From Comamonas testosteroni (GTDB lineage Bacteria > Pseudomonadota > Gammaproteobacteria > Burkholderiales > Burkholderiaceae_C): DNA of 64,000 bases. Below the pieces are notes generated by a model, which saw nothing but the letters and a program-made list of their open reading frames with translations, did no database searches and was not told the origin of the DNA. Of this stretch, positions 22,077 through 32,237 are shown one piece after another (the stretch's first letter is position 1; each line of letters starts with the position of its first letter). The stretch is from the NCBI RefSeq assembly GCF_014076415.1, contig NZ_CP043568.1, positions 3,100,001 to 3,164,000 of the forward strand. The letters are read 5' to 3'. A program made the position numbers and the translations under genes.

Positions 22077-22471
22077 CAGGCTATCCTTGTCTCGCCCAGG
22101 ATGGCCTTGCCGCCCGCATAGAGCTGGGTGCCGGTACTGCCCAGCAGCTTGAAGTGCCCAGCGCCCGCCTCATCCGTGACCAGTCCGCGCCCCACCAGCT
22201 TGCCGTCGCTGGTGCTCCAGACGCCGATAGCGGCCTGCCCACTGGTCAAGATCATGTCGCCGCCGCCGCTGGCCTGGGTCAACACCAGGTAGCCCGCCTC
22301 GGTGATCTGGCCGCAAGGCTTGGTGAGCGTCAGAGTGACGAGCAGTTGCTCAGCTGCGTCATACAGCGAAATGCGCGAGGCGTCTGGGCCGGAGTCCGCA
22401 AATGCCAGAGTGGCCTGCAGGCGGGCGACCGCATGGGCCTGCGAGATCTCGAATTCGGGCAAGCCGCTCAT
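22076..22471 (-). CDS. Phage tail-region protein
   Basis: 131 residues, beta-rich, with ISLYDAAEQLLVTLTL and GGGDMILTSGQAAIGVWS. No family recognised. It is tightly packed between the hub-like gene and the beta-propeller gene with start/stop overlaps on both sides, so it is almost certainly translated as part of the tail operon. Confidence 0.6.
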   Translation of the reverse strand: MSGLPEFEISQAHAVARLQATLAFADSGPDASRISLYDAAEQLLVTLTLTKPCGQITEAGYLVLTQASGGGDMILTSGQAAIGVWSTSDGKLVGRGLVTDEAGAGHFKLLGSTGTQLYAGGKAILGETRIA

Positions 22472-24195
22472 GGCATGACCTCCGCCAACTGGTTATTGGC
22501 GACGGTCGAGTACTCCTGCAGCTCGTGATCCCAGGCGATGACATCCCACTCGTAGCGCGTGGAGATTTCGCGGAACTCATAGGAGCCATCGGCCTTGCTC
22601 CATGTTTCCCGAGCGAGATAGCCGTCGACGCTGCGATGCAGGCGCACCCGACGACGCAATGGGGCATTTGTGGGTGTGAGCTTGCGCGATACAGTGCCAT
22701 AGATGCGGCCCTGGCCGCCGCATTCCACGTCAAGCAGCTTGGCTGTGGTGAGCTGCGCCGTGTTGAGTACCCCTTGGGTCAGCGGTGGCGTGTCGCTGAG
22801 CCTCCGCGTTCCACGCGTCGACAAAGTTCGCAACGGCGGCTTGATGTAAATCGGGTCTTCTGTGGCACGCAGCAACAGGTTTCTGGAGCTGTTGAGATAG
22901 ACCCCGGCCAGTAGCAAACGCCCATCCGCACTTACGGCGCAGCCATTCCATTGCCCAACTCCTTGACTCCTCTGTGAGGCCCAGGTGGCTCCGCCGTCGA
23001 CCGACAAGTTCAGATAGCCGTCTGAAGACGACTTGGTGCTGCCAACAAGAATCACCCTTCCATCTGCGGAGATGGCACAACGACCCCATACATCGGCCCC
23101 GGCATTCGTGAGCGCTGTCCATGTCACTCCACCATCTTTCGACAGCTGCAGATACCCATTGGCGGTACTGGCGCTATAGGCTCCAACAAGCATGAGCTGC
23201 CCATCAGGGGACATCGCGCAGCCATACCAGTAACCGGCACCGGCTGATGTGATTGCGGACCAAGTTGCCCCTCCGTTCCTTGACACTCGCACGTATCCGC
23301 TGCTGTCTCCGCTTTCTGATGCAAGCAGCACTTGACCATCCTCAGACACCGCGCCTTGAAACCAACGTCTCGCCCCAGCACTGATCTGGGCTGCCCAGGT
23401 CTCTCCTCCATCTTTTGACAACCACAAGTAACCGCTGCCGCCGAGGTCACCACCGGCTAGCAATACCTTGCCGTCCTTAGACAATGCACAAAAACGCCAG
23501 TACAGGCTCCCCGCAGCAGTCTGCGCAGTCCAGGTGACCCCGCCATCCTTTGACAGCCACAAGTAGCTATTGCTTGAACCCGCACTTCCCGCAAGCAGCA
23601 CTTTTCCGTCTGCAGACACCCCGCAGCTATACCAGGAGCGATCTCCCAGAGTTGTTGCGGCCCAGGTCGCACCACCGTCCTTCGACAACTGCACGGAGTC
23701 TGCACGGGCTGCCAATTGCACGCGGCCATCCGCCGACATTGCGCAGCTTTGCCAGTAGCCCGCTCCCGCCGCAGTTTTCGCCTCCCAGGTCGTTGGGGTA
23801 TCCCAATTCGCAGGCACCGTCGGCGCCGGACTCAGTACATCAGTACCCTGCCACTTCACAGCAGCGAGTGCACAAGAGCCAGCAGGGCCATTGAGTAGAT
23901 GACCGAAGACCCACGTAGTGGGACTCGGGCCAGCAAAGCGAATTCCCCACAAGCCAGAGGCTTCTGCGACCGTGATCGTCAGCGCAAATCCCGGCTGGCG
24001 TACATCGGCGGCTGCAAATCTGACCGTGCTGGGGTCGTCAAGCAGCAAGTTGTCAACAGAGCCAGACGCAGGAGCCAGTGTGGCAGTGACAGACAACAGC
24101 GTCATGGCACCGCTAGCGCCCCAAGGCAACAACCGGCTCAGTATCAAATCAGCGCCTTGCGTCTCGATGCCTGTCACTCGGAAGGTGGCGGCCAT
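22468..24195 (-). CDS. Tail protein with BNR/Asp-box beta-propeller
   Basis: 575 residues. Residues about 130-440 contain six repeats, each with an Asp box (SKDGGATW, SKDGGVTW, SKDGGETW, SRNGGATW, SVDGGATW) and a paired C-A-x-S-x-DGxVLLAG strand; this predicts a sialidase-like six-bladed propeller. The N-terminal 125 residues are a virion-attachment type beta domain, and the C-terminal 100 resemble a carboxypeptidase-regulatory sandwich (GRIYGTVSRKL..., DGSYEFREI). Probably the receptor- or glycan-binding tail protein. No catalytic sialidase residues are evident. Confidence 0.75.
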   Translation of the reverse strand: MAATFRVTGIETQGADLILSRLLPWGASGAMTLLSVTATLAPASGSVDNLLLDDPSTVRFAAADVRQPGFALTITVAEASGLWGIRFAGPSPTTWVFGHLLNGPAGSCALAAVKWQGTDVLSPAPTVPANWDTPTTWEAKTAAGAGYWQSCAMSADGRVQLAARADSVQLSKDGGATWAATTLGDRSWYSCGVSADGKVLLAGSAGSSNSYLWLSKDGGVTWTAQTAAGSLYWRFCALSKDGKVLLAGGDLGGSGYLWLSKDGGETWAAQISAGARRWFQGAVSEDGQVLLASESGDSSGYVRVSRNGGATWSAITSAGAGYWYGCAMSPDGQLMLVGAYSASTANGYLQLSKDGGVTWTALTNAGADVWGRCAISADGRVILVGSTKSSSDGYLNLSVDGGATWASQRSQGVGQWNGCAVSADGRLLLAGVYLNSSRNLLLRATEDPIYIKPPLRTLSTRGTRRLSDTPPLTQGVLNTAQLTTAKLLDVECGGQGRIYGTVSRKLTPTNAPLRRRVRLHRSVDGYLARETWSKADGSYEFREISTRYEWDVIAWDHELQEYSTVANNQLAEVMP

Positions 24196-24196
24196 A

Positions 24197-25375
24197 TCAA
24201 GACCTCCAGGGGCCGGTCACGTCCAGGAATCCGACCCCCTGGTTGCCGCTTGCAGGCGAGCCAACCTGAACGCTCAGCAGCATCGTGCCGAGAAAAGCCC
24301 CTTGGCCTTTGGTCATTGCCACGTCCCAGCCGAAGCCGGCGAGTGCACCAGTCTGCGGGCAATGAAATGCCCCAGGCGCGATGCCCCGAGGCCCCGCCGT
24401 CGCAGGACCATCGCTGAGCAAAATCGGGGATAGATGCAGACCGTTGTCTACCGTCGAGGGGAAAGCGCCCAGATACGCGTCGTTCCCTGAGAAACTCGAT
24501 ACGCTGCCAAACACTTTTCGCGTTGCTTGCACAGCGCTGCCGATCCCGTGAGCCAGGCGTTTAAGCGTAAAGCCTGTGCTTCCGCTAGCGCTATACACGC
24601 ACCCTGCGGTGTTGTTGTAGTTTTGGGTATCCGCCCCTGTCACCATGGCGCACCAGGCGTCGCCGCTACGGTAGCTATTCAAATCGCCCATGTACTGGGA
24701 CACGAGCGCAACATTGTTATTGCTTGCTGGCGTCGAGGAGGTATTGGGTGCCACCAGGAAGTAGAAACCGCGCGAATCACCAGCCAGCACCCAGTACGAA
24801 GACGCACTGCCGCTGCCGCGCTTGTGCCAGTAGTACCCACCCGAGATGGTCAGTGGTGCCGCCCCTGCTCCGTTGTCCACGTCCGTCATGGACTCGTACA
24901 TTTGCACCCGGGCATACAGAGCGTTGCTGTCGTCCACGCGGTAATAGCTCCGGGTCGACGCCGGGTCGGTCTGGCGGTAAACGGCCACATTGGTCTTGCT
25001 GTAGACCTTCTCCCAACCCAGGGGCGCCATCTTGAAACTGATGGAGCCGGTAACGGCACCGTCGGGCAAGTCGGTCTTGAACTCCACCCAGGCATTGGCG
25101 ACAGCCGTTACCTTCTGCTCGCCGTTCAGGGCCGAGGGCGTTGCGCCGGTCACCGCAATGACGGCATGGGCCTCTGCCGCACTCTTGCCGCTGGCAAAGT
25201 TCAGGCGGCAGATGCCGTTGCTGATGACTGCCGAATCCACGGCCTTTGCGCCCCAGCCGTTGACCAGGAACGCATCGAGTGCGCCGATCAGGGAGCCGAC
25301 CGTGCCGCCGATGGCCGGAGCCCCGGCCATGGAGCTGTATGCGTGCTTGACTGAGGTATCTACAGGGGATGCCAT
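24197..25375 (-). CDS. Phage tail protein (fibre/appendage-like)
   Basis: 392 residues. A conserved start VKHAYSSMAGAPAIGGTVGSLIGALDAFL is followed by a long Gly/Ser/Asn-rich beta domain (YYWHKRGSGSASSYWVLAGDSRGFYFLVAP) and an aromatic C-terminus. Similar proteins occur in tail-tip clusters of betaproteobacterial siphoviruses, as far as I recall. It follows the baseplate-type genes and precedes the propeller gene. Role in the tail appendage is inferred. Confidence 0.65.
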   Translation of the reverse strand: MASPVDTSVKHAYSSMAGAPAIGGTVGSLIGALDAFLVNGWGAKAVDSAVISNGICRLNFASGKSAAEAHAVIAVTGATPSALNGEQKVTAVANAWVEFKTDLPDGAVTGSISFKMAPLGWEKVYSKTNVAVYRQTDPASTRSYYRVDDSNALYARVQMYESMTDVDNGAGAAPLTISGGYYWHKRGSGSASSYWVLAGDSRGFYFLVAPNTSSTPASNNNVALVSQYMGDLNSYRSGDAWCAMVTGADTQNYNNTAGCVYSASGSTGFTLKRLAHGIGSAVQATRKVFGSVSSFSGNDAYLGAFPSTVDNGLHLSPILLSDGPATAGPRGIAPGAFHCPQTGALAGFGWDVAMTKGQGAFLGTMLLSVQVGSPASGNQGVGFLDVTGPWRS

Positions 25376-25391
25376 ATCTCTCTCCGGGAAT

Positions 25392-25781
25392 TCAGTTTGA
25401 TTGCGGGCGGTTCACATCGCCGCGCGCCAGGATGGAAAAGCTGTGCTCGATGCCGGTCTCAGGCCCCGGCTGGATGGTGCGCACCACCCAGAACGGGTAG
25501 ATGGCCCCCACCGTGTTGATGCGCAGGATGTTTCCCACGGCCCAGCCGCTGCCCCAGCCCAGCGGCTGGATCGTGAAATAAGGCTTGCCCGTGGCCGGGT
25601 TCACGGGCGAGCAGACGCTGTTGATGTCGCCCGTGGCAATCACGCCCACATGCTCGCCAATCACACGAAACTGCGTGGTGCTGGTGAACTGCAGCACCCA
25701 GCGCTCGGTGCTGCCGCCCGCATTGGTGATCTCAATGGGCGTGACACCCTGGTCGTACTTGGCGGGCGGCTCCTGCCCCAT
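25392..25781 (-). CDS. Phage tail-region protein
   Basis: 129 residues: TPIEITNAGGSTERWVLQFTSTTQFRVIGEHVGVIATGDIN then FSILARGDVNRP. Beta-rich and lacking membrane or catalytic signatures. It is in the middle of the tail operon, 12 bp after the 1,063-residue protein stop and 16 bp before the next gene. Probable minor structural protein. Confidence 0.65.
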   Translation of the reverse strand: MGQEPPAKYDQGVTPIEITNAGGSTERWVLQFTSTTQFRVIGEHVGVIATGDINSVCSPVNPATGKPYFTIQPLGWGSGWAVGNILRINTVGAIYPFWVVRTIQPGPETGIEHSFSILARGDVNRPQSN

Positions 25782-25793
25782 CAGGGCGTCAGA

Positions 25794-28700
25794 CTAGGCG
25801 TTATCGACCCAGGTCTTTTGCGCAAAGGCCAGGCTCACCCGAGCACGGCGGTCGCTGGCCTGCAGGGCGCTGGAAACATAGGTGCCGTCCTTGGGGTAGT
25901 CATGGGTCAGCGCCCGGTTGAAAGTGATCTCGCCCGAGATCTGCACATCCGTGGCCGTGGCCATGTCCTCGATGCGATCCTCAATCGTCACCGGCATGGT
26001 CATTGCCGACACATCGGTAAAGGTGACCAAGCCGGCCTCCAGATCGACGGAGTAGCCGGTGTTCAGGGTCTTGCCGTTGGCATCCCTCACCACCACGCGA
26101 GACAGTCGCACGCGGGCCAGATTGACGGTCTGGTTGTTGCTGACGTTGAGCTGGGCGCTGGTCTTGGTGTGTCCCACCACGCATAGCGAGCCAGGCCGGA
26201 AGATGGGCACCTTGCCGTCGCTGGGCAGGCGCACAGGGTCGATGCCGATGATGTCGGCATTCATGGGCAGATAGGCATAGGCCACCGCCGTGTAGCGCAA
26301 GGCACTGGCGACCACGGGCTGCGGTTTAAAGATCCTGCCGTCCGGCTGCACGTTGGCCGCGTCATACCAGGGCTCAGCCTCATTGCCTGCGGCCACGACC
26401 AGGGCACCGAAGCCCAGGCGCACCAGGCCGGTTTCGTAGTCCACCGTGCCGACCACGCCGGGGGCCGTGATGGTGCCGTCAATGGCTGCACTGACGTTTT
26501 GCGATCCGCCCGAGGCCCTGGGAACCTGCACTGTGAGGGAGCCAGGACGAAGGGGAGCCGCCGCCGTGCGGAACACATAGGCGCTGCTGATGGCATCGCC
26601 CAGCGTGGTGATGCAGCCTGCACGGCGCAGCGTATTCGCATTGCCCGGCGTCCACGAGGTGAGACCCACACGGCCCGTGGCGTAGTTGATGCTGCCGCGC
26701 GTCACAAAGCCGCCTGAGGTCAGCACTCGCAGCACGCCCCTGCCGTCGTCGCTCCAGGGCTGACCGCTGGAGGGCATCAGCACAACCGAGCCAGGCACCA
26801 CCGGGGCCTGCACGCCCGTGACCAGGTCGAACTCGGGCGCAAACGTGACCTGCAGCGTGCGGCGCGTGGCGCTGCCCGTGGTGCGGAAGCGGATCTTGAC
26901 GTAGCCGCTTTCGTCATTGGGATAGATCGAGGGGGCATTCAGGTACTCGATGCCCTCATAGTTCAGGCGGTACTTGGCGACCTCGCCATCGAAGCCGCCG
27001 CCGCTGACCTGGCTGGACGAGTACACCGGCTTGGGGATCTTGATGACCACATCGGGATTGAAGTCCACCGCGCCCGTGCTGTAGTTGACCGTACCGACCT
27101 GCACGCCATTCAACGTCAGCTTGCCGTTGCCGTCATCGCGGGCGAGCTGGGTGGGGTCGACCAGCGTCACGCCCATTTCCTTGAGCTGGTCGCGGGTGTA
27201 GAGACCCAGCACGCTCTGGTCGGTCAGCGTGTTCCACTCCACCTCGACCGTGAACGGCACCAAAGCGCCTTGGCCCGCCGAAACGGCCAGGCGGCCCTGA
27301 CCGTTGCGCGAGGGATGCGGCAGATTCACCTCCACCGCAGGAGCCGTGTCGACCGTGACATCCAGCACCGTGCCCACGGCGGGCAGCAGCTTCGGAGCAA
27401 ACAGCACTTCGGAGCGGCCCACCCTCACCTCGCCCGTGGCGTCTCCCTGGAGCTGCCAGGCAGCGGTTGCCGTGGCGGTGCGCTGCGTAGTGCCATCCAT
27501 CCACTTGATATCAAAAGCGCCGGGATAGAGCGCCTGCCCTGCAGGCAAGGCCAGGACGATGGTCTGGCTGATCAGCAGATCGGCGGCAGGCTGCACGGTT
27601 TCCTGCGTGGGCACGCCCCAGTGCTGGACGATGGAACTGCCCACATCGGGCAAGGCCCCCAGCGTGACGACAAAGCTGCCAGTCTCGGCGCTATAGGTGC
27701 CCGCACCATAGCTGGAGTCGGTACCGCGCAGGGTGCCGTCGCCCGAGTCCGAGAGCACATACCAGCGGCCCTGTGCCCGATAGCTAAAGCTCAGCGTGCC
27801 GCGTGCCGGCAGCGGTGTGATGAAGCCGGTGTAGCTCTGGCTGCGGTTCTCCGCCGTGATGCGGATCTCGCTGGACTGCGGCATGCGCTGCATATAGGCG
27901 GCGGGCCGGTAGCTGATGGTCTTGCTGCCCGAGTAGTCGCCAGAGTTGGAGGTAACAATGCCGTTGGCATAGTCCACCAGCCCGATTTGCTGGGTGCCCG
28001 ACATCAGAATGCCGCCCTTGTCGGTGAAGGTGACGCCGCCCATCACGATGGAGAGCGAACCCGGCAGGCAGCCGCCCGGCAAGGCCAGGCTGGTGGTGGT
28101 ATTCCAGGTCTGCGAGGTACTGAAGGTCACGGCCTCGGCAGCAGAGACAGGGAAGCCCGCCGCCGCATACGGAATGGCTGCAGGAATCGGCGTCTCGCTC
28201 TGCGCCGAAGGCACGATCTGGGTCATGATCGTCTGGGCAATGATGGTGAAGTCGCCCAGGGCTGCAGCCTTCTGCAGGGGCGTGACGCCCACATAACTGC
28301 CCGCGTCGGCCACCACGGTATCGCGCAGATGGGCGCTATTGCCCTGGCGTGTGAACTGGCGGCTGGCAGGAGATCCGGTGAAGTCAAAGCGCAAGGCGTC
28401 GGACAGCTCCATGGTCACCACCAAGGCCTTGTAGTCCTTGTCCGCGTCATAGGTGAAAGTGCGCTCCAGGCTCGTCACGCGAATGGCGCGGACATATTGC
28501 TCCTGCTCGTTGGCCAGGCCTTCATTGCCCACCAGCACCAGTGTCTTGCCCACGGCGGGCAGCTCGGTGCCGGGGCGCTGGAAGATCTGAATGACGCGCT
28601 GGCCCTTGATGTGGTTCTCATAGAGATAGCCTGCCCATTCAGCCCCCTTGTTCAAGTAGGCCTCCAGCCGGGCCTGTGCCTGGGCGCGGGTGTCATAAAC

Positions 28701-28985
28701 CCCGCCCGTGGAAAACAGGGTGATGGAGACATTGGGGTCCTCGGGGGGCTTGGCCACAATGACATTGCTGCCCTGGTAGGTGTCGCGGTCTTGGGTGTCC
28801 ACGCCCACATGCACCTGACGCAGGTTGGCGCGGCCCGTGGCCCGATCCATCTCGGAAATGTCGGGCATCACGGCGTTTTCTTGCCCGGACGCGATCACGA
28901 CGTTGGACGGCCCGCCGCCGCCCTCAGGTACATCGTCCATGACGCGGCTGGCTCGCAGCTGGATATCGCCTTGCAAAATGGGCAT
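25794..28985 (-). CDS. Very large tail/baseplate protein with GxVxYxxGxV repeats
   Basis: 1,063 residues. The N-terminal third (about 1-215) has VVIASGQENAVMPDISEMDRATGRANLRQVHV. From about 330 on, a short beta motif recurs: LVDYANGIVT, TVNYSTGAVDF, SINYATGRVGL, TVDYETGLVRL, SVDLEAGLVTF. This suggests a chain of similar beta domains. No enzyme motif is visible. The gene lies directly after the tape-measure cluster, where tail-tip or distal-tail proteins are encoded. One of the largest virion proteins. Confidence 0.7.
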   Translation of the reverse strand: MPILQGDIQLRASRVMDDVPEGGGGPSNVVIASGQENAVMPDISEMDRATGRANLRQVHVGVDTQDRDTYQGSNVIVAKPPEDPNVSITLFSTGGVYDTRAQAQARLEAYLNKGAEWAGYLYENHIKGQRVIQIFQRPGTELPAVGKTLVLVGNEGLANEQEQYVRAIRVTSLERTFTYDADKDYKALVVTMELSDALRFDFTGSPASRQFTRQGNSAHLRDTVVADAGSYVGVTPLQKAAALGDFTIIAQTIMTQIVPSAQSETPIPAAIPYAAAGFPVSAAEAVTFSTSQTWNTTTSLALPGGCLPGSLSIVMGGVTFTDKGGILMSGTQQIGLVDYANGIVTSNSGDYSGSKTISYRPAAYMQRMPQSSEIRITAENRSQSYTGFITPLPARGTLSFSYRAQGRWYVLSDSGDGTLRGTDSSYGAGTYSAETGSFVVTLGALPDVGSSIVQHWGVPTQETVQPAADLLISQTIVLALPAGQALYPGAFDIKWMDGTTQRTATATAAWQLQGDATGEVRVGRSEVLFAPKLLPAVGTVLDVTVDTAPAVEVNLPHPSRNGQGRLAVSAGQGALVPFTVEVEWNTLTDQSVLGLYTRDQLKEMGVTLVDPTQLARDDGNGKLTLNGVQVGTVNYSTGAVDFNPDVVIKIPKPVYSSSQVSGGGFDGEVAKYRLNYEGIEYLNAPSIYPNDESGYVKIRFRTTGSATRRTLQVTFAPEFDLVTGVQAPVVPGSVVLMPSSGQPWSDDGRGVLRVLTSGGFVTRGSINYATGRVGLTSWTPGNANTLRRAGCITTLGDAISSAYVFRTAAAPLRPGSLTVQVPRASGGSQNVSAAIDGTITAPGVVGTVDYETGLVRLGFGALVVAAGNEAEPWYDAANVQPDGRIFKPQPVVASALRYTAVAYAYLPMNADIIGIDPVRLPSDGKVPIFRPGSLCVVGHTKTSAQLNVSNNQTVNLARVRLSRVVVRDANGKTLNTGYSVDLEAGLVTFTDVSAMTMPVTIEDRIEDMATATDVQISGEITFNRALTHDYPKDGTYVSSALQASDRRARVSLAFAQKTWVDNA

Positions 28986-28997
28986 TGTTTTTCTCGC

Positions 28998-29381
28998 TTA
29001 AACAGTGATCAGCCGCAGCGTGGCGACATAGGGATGGGTTGCGGCAGGCAGCTCAGGCCGGGAGATGGGCGTGGCGGCAATCGGGTCGTCTGCAGCAAAC
29101 TGCACGGTGAACTCACGGCCATCAGCCAGCTTCAGCGGGTACTGCGCGTCTGGCACATCGGCCATGGCCTGCACGGTCAGCAGCGTTGCGCGACGAATCC
29201 AGCCCTGGTCTTCAACGGCCTGCAAGGTGATGGGGCGTCCTTCGATACGCGATGCGGCGTCGATGATCTGGGCGCCGGTGATGCCGCGCTCGACCGTCTT
29301 CTGCACGGCAGACCAGTTGAATTCGTCCACCCACAACATGCCGCGCGGCAGCTCGATGCCCGCGAGAAAATGACCCGCCAT
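28998..29381 (-). CDS. Phage tail protein, distal-tail region
   Basis: 127 residues opening MAGHFLAGIELPRGMLWVDEFNW, with a central beta domain (AASRIEGRPITLQAVED). ATG 29381 overlaps the tape-measure stop by one base. In siphoviruses the gene just after the tape measure is often a distal-tail-type protein; assignment is from position only. Confidence 0.65.
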   Translation of the reverse strand: MAGHFLAGIELPRGMLWVDEFNWSAVQKTVERGITGAQIIDAASRIEGRPITLQAVEDQGWIRRATLLTVQAMADVPDAQYPLKLADGREFTVQFAADDPIAATPISRPELPAATHPYVATLRLITV

Positions 29382-32128
29382 CAGTGCACACCCCCAGACA
29401 AATTGGCATCCCGCTCCAGCGCGGCCATCAGCTGCTGCATCTCCGAGCTGCCCGCCGCATCCGTGCCCACGTTGTATTGACGACCGCCAATCACGACCTC
29501 GTGCCTGTGGGTGATGACGGATTGGGGTGCTGCTGCGGCAGGGGCAGCAGCAGGCGCCGGCGCCTGAGGCACTGAGCTGGGAACACTCGCCTTGCGCTCG
29601 GCCTCCTGCTTGGGACGGGCATTGGCGGCGGCCTGCTGCAGGTCGATTGCCCTGCCCGCCTGCGTGACCGCAAACTGGGTCAGGTCATATTGATAGTTGC
29701 CCAGTGCGCCGCTGCTCTTGACCGAGAAAGGGTTGTCCTGCGCATACTGGTTCTGCCATTGCTTCCACCAGGCATCCAGCTCCTGGCGGGTCTGGAACTG
29801 CGGCACTAGGCTCAGCGGCCCGGTGTTCTGGTGCATGATCCCTTGCGAACCTTGCACGCCTGCATTGCGCTCCTCGACAAAGTTTCGCGGGCCGCCCTGC
29901 TCCCACGCACGCGCGGCGTGGGCGGCGCGGCCGGATGCATGCTCGATGCCGCGCATGCTCTCCTGCACGCCGTCGGCTGCATCGCGCACCCGGCCCATGC
30001 CGTTGACCATGCTGCTGACGGCCCTGGCCGTGGCCCGGTCGGTGTTGAGCACGGCCTTGCCCGCATCGTCCACCGCTACTTCGTAACCTTTGACGGCGGC
30101 CTGGGTCTTGAGCCACTCAGGCGCGATACCACCATTGGCCGCAATCACCTTGTCGGCCATGGCTTTCCAGGCCTCAGCAATGCGCAGGGGCGGCTGCTTG
30201 CCGTCCTTTTCCAACTGATCAAACGCAGCCCGCGCCTGCTTGGCCATGCGCTGCAGATCCTCGTTGGTGGTCATGCCCAGGTCTTTGTAGGCCTGCTCCA
30301 GCAGCGCAGTGGACTGCGCCGCATCCTGGGCCGTGCTGGCTGCTGCGCGCTGGGCCTTGGCAATTTCCTGCAGCTTGCGCCCGGCTGCATCCAGATTGCC
30401 GCTGGAAATCAGCTGCTGATATTCGGCCTTGAGCTGCTTCAGGTTCTCGGCCGCAATGCGGTCGGCCTCAGCCTTGGCTGCAGCCTCCTTGGCCGCTTTA
30501 GCGGCTGCCTTGCCCGTGGCCTCTATGCCAGCGGCTACCGTCTCGATGGAGGGAGCCGCAGCTGCGGCAACATTGCCCGCCGCCTCCACTGCGCCCGTCA
30601 ACCCATCCCAGGCATCACGCGCTGTCTGGGCTCCATCGGCCATGCCCTGCAGGGACTCCGCAGCCTTGGCCTTGAGGGCATCGGCAGACGCCGCAAAAGC
30701 GCCCGCCATCTCCTCGGCATCAGCAGCCGCCAGGCGAAAGCTCTCGCTCAGGCCGCCAAAGGTGACGGATGCCAGGCCGCTGCGCAGCTGGGCCACGCCT
30801 TCCATCACCTTCGAGGCGATCTGTGCAAACGCCGCGCCCAGCCCGTAGATAGCAGTCAGCACGCCGTTGACGCCCGCCGTCATCACGCCCCAGGCGAGCT
30901 GCACCGTATTGCCAGCGTTGGTGGCGTACTGGCCGATGCGTTGCAGCGTCTCGCCCGTCTCGCTGGCAAAGACCTGCAGGCGCAGCACCACAGCGTCGAA
31001 GTTGACGTTGGCTGCAAACGCGCGGAAGAACTTGAGGCCGTTCTCAAAGGCCGTGGCCAGGGTCTGACCAAAGCGCTCAACCAAGCCGTTGTCGACAGCC
31101 TTGCGAAGCGCGCCGGTCAGCTCGTCCACGCCTTTGCGCACCGCCGGCAACACGGGCTTTCCCAGCACCTGGGTCACCGTCTCCCACATGCTGCCCAGGC
31201 CTTTGAGGGAGCCGTTGAGGTTGTCGGCCATGGTCCTGGCCGTGGCCTCGGCGCTGCCGCCCGCCTCCCGCAGCTTGCCCGTCAGCTCATCCAGAGCACC
31301 CATGCCCTGATTGAGCAAGGCGCGCAGCGCAGGGCCAGACTCCAGGCCCACGGCATTGATGGCTTTCTCACCGTCCTTGCCCTTGGCGGCCAGCTGGTGC
31401 AAGGCTTCCTCAAAGTTGGTGGTGACAATGCCGGCTGCGCCCAGCTCCTTGCGGAACTTGCTGGTCGGATCGGCAAACTGACTCATGACGGAGTTCAGCG
31501 CCGTACCCGCGCGGCTGGCGTCAATGCCTGCGTCAGCAAACTTGCCGATGATGGCGATCGTGCTCTCCAGGCTCACGCCAAGGGAGTTGGCAACGGGCGC
31601 TGCATAGCTCAGCGCCTGGGCCAGCCCTTCCACGCTGGTGTTGGTGGCGTTGGCGCCCTTGGCCAGCACATCGGCCACACGGCCGGCATCCTCAAAGGCC
31701 AAGCCCATGCCCATCACGGCCTTGGTCACGTACTCGCTGGACTTGCCCAGCTCGATATCGCCAGCCTGGGCCAGGGCCAGCACGGCAGGCAGCGCCTTGA
31801 CGGAGTCGCCCGCACTCAGGCCTGCCTTGGCCAGGTTCTCCAGCGCACCAGCCGCCTGCACTGAGGTGTACTTGGTATTGCTGCCCGCAGCCTGCGCGGC
31901 CTTTGTCAGCGCGGCCATTTCTGCGGCCGAGCCTTCGGTGGCAGCCTTGACCCGGCTCATGGCCGCTTCAAAGTCTGCCGCGCTCTGCACCACGCCCGCA
32001 AACGCCTTGATGCCGAAGTAGCCGGCAATCGTAGCGCCCAGCAGCTTCACATTGCGCCCAAGGCGGCTCAGCACCGCAGACGCATCGTCCTTGGCGTTGA
32101 TCACAATCTGAATGGGCTTGAAGGCCAT
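29381..32128 (-). CDS. Tape measure protein
   Basis: 915 residues. TP901-type core (about 30-340): AADFEAAMSRVKAATEGS, KYTSVQAAGALENLAKAGLS and DAGIDASRAGTALNSVMSQF are characteristic. Long Ala-rich helices and coiled coil follow (about 480-760) and the C-terminus is low-complexity Pro/Ala. Tape measures set tail length: 915 residues suggests a tail of roughly 130 nm by the usual 1.5 angstrom per residue rule. ATG 32128 (MAFKPIQIVINAKDDAS) rather than the longer frame. Confidence 0.9.
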   Translation of the reverse strand: MAFKPIQIVINAKDDASAVLSRLGRNVKLLGATIAGYFGIKAFAGVVQSAADFEAAMSRVKAATEGSAAEMAALTKAAQAAGSNTKYTSVQAAGALENLAKAGLSAGDSVKALPAVLALAQAGDIELGKSSEYVTKAVMGMGLAFEDAGRVADVLAKGANATNTSVEGLAQALSYAAPVANSLGVSLESTIAIIGKFADAGIDASRAGTALNSVMSQFADPTSKFRKELGAAGIVTTNFEEALHQLAAKGKDGEKAINAVGLESGPALRALLNQGMGALDELTGKLREAGGSAEATARTMADNLNGSLKGLGSMWETVTQVLGKPVLPAVRKGVDELTGALRKAVDNGLVERFGQTLATAFENGLKFFRAFAANVNFDAVVLRLQVFASETGETLQRIGQYATNAGNTVQLAWGVMTAGVNGVLTAIYGLGAAFAQIASKVMEGVAQLRSGLASVTFGGLSESFRLAAADAEEMAGAFAASADALKAKAAESLQGMADGAQTARDAWDGLTGAVEAAGNVAAAAAPSIETVAAGIEATGKAAAKAAKEAAAKAEADRIAAENLKQLKAEYQQLISSGNLDAAGRKLQEIAKAQRAAASTAQDAAQSTALLEQAYKDLGMTTNEDLQRMAKQARAAFDQLEKDGKQPPLRIAEAWKAMADKVIAANGGIAPEWLKTQAAVKGYEVAVDDAGKAVLNTDRATARAVSSMVNGMGRVRDAADGVQESMRGIEHASGRAAHAARAWEQGGPRNFVEERNAGVQGSQGIMHQNTGPLSLVPQFQTRQELDAWWKQWQNQYAQDNPFSVKSSGALGNYQYDLTQFAVTQAGRAIDLQQAAANARPKQEAERKASVPSSVPQAPAPAAAPAAAAPQSVITHRHEVVIGGRQYNVGTDAAGSSEMQQLMAALERDANLSGGVH

Positions 32129-32237
32129 GGCGTGGGTGCTTGAATGAAAGTGGTTGCTTCGGTTTGCGCTGCAGCCGGCGCTGGCTGGCCGTAGTGCAAA
32201 CCGCCCCGGCAAGCCGGGAGGTCTGGATGGAGATGGG

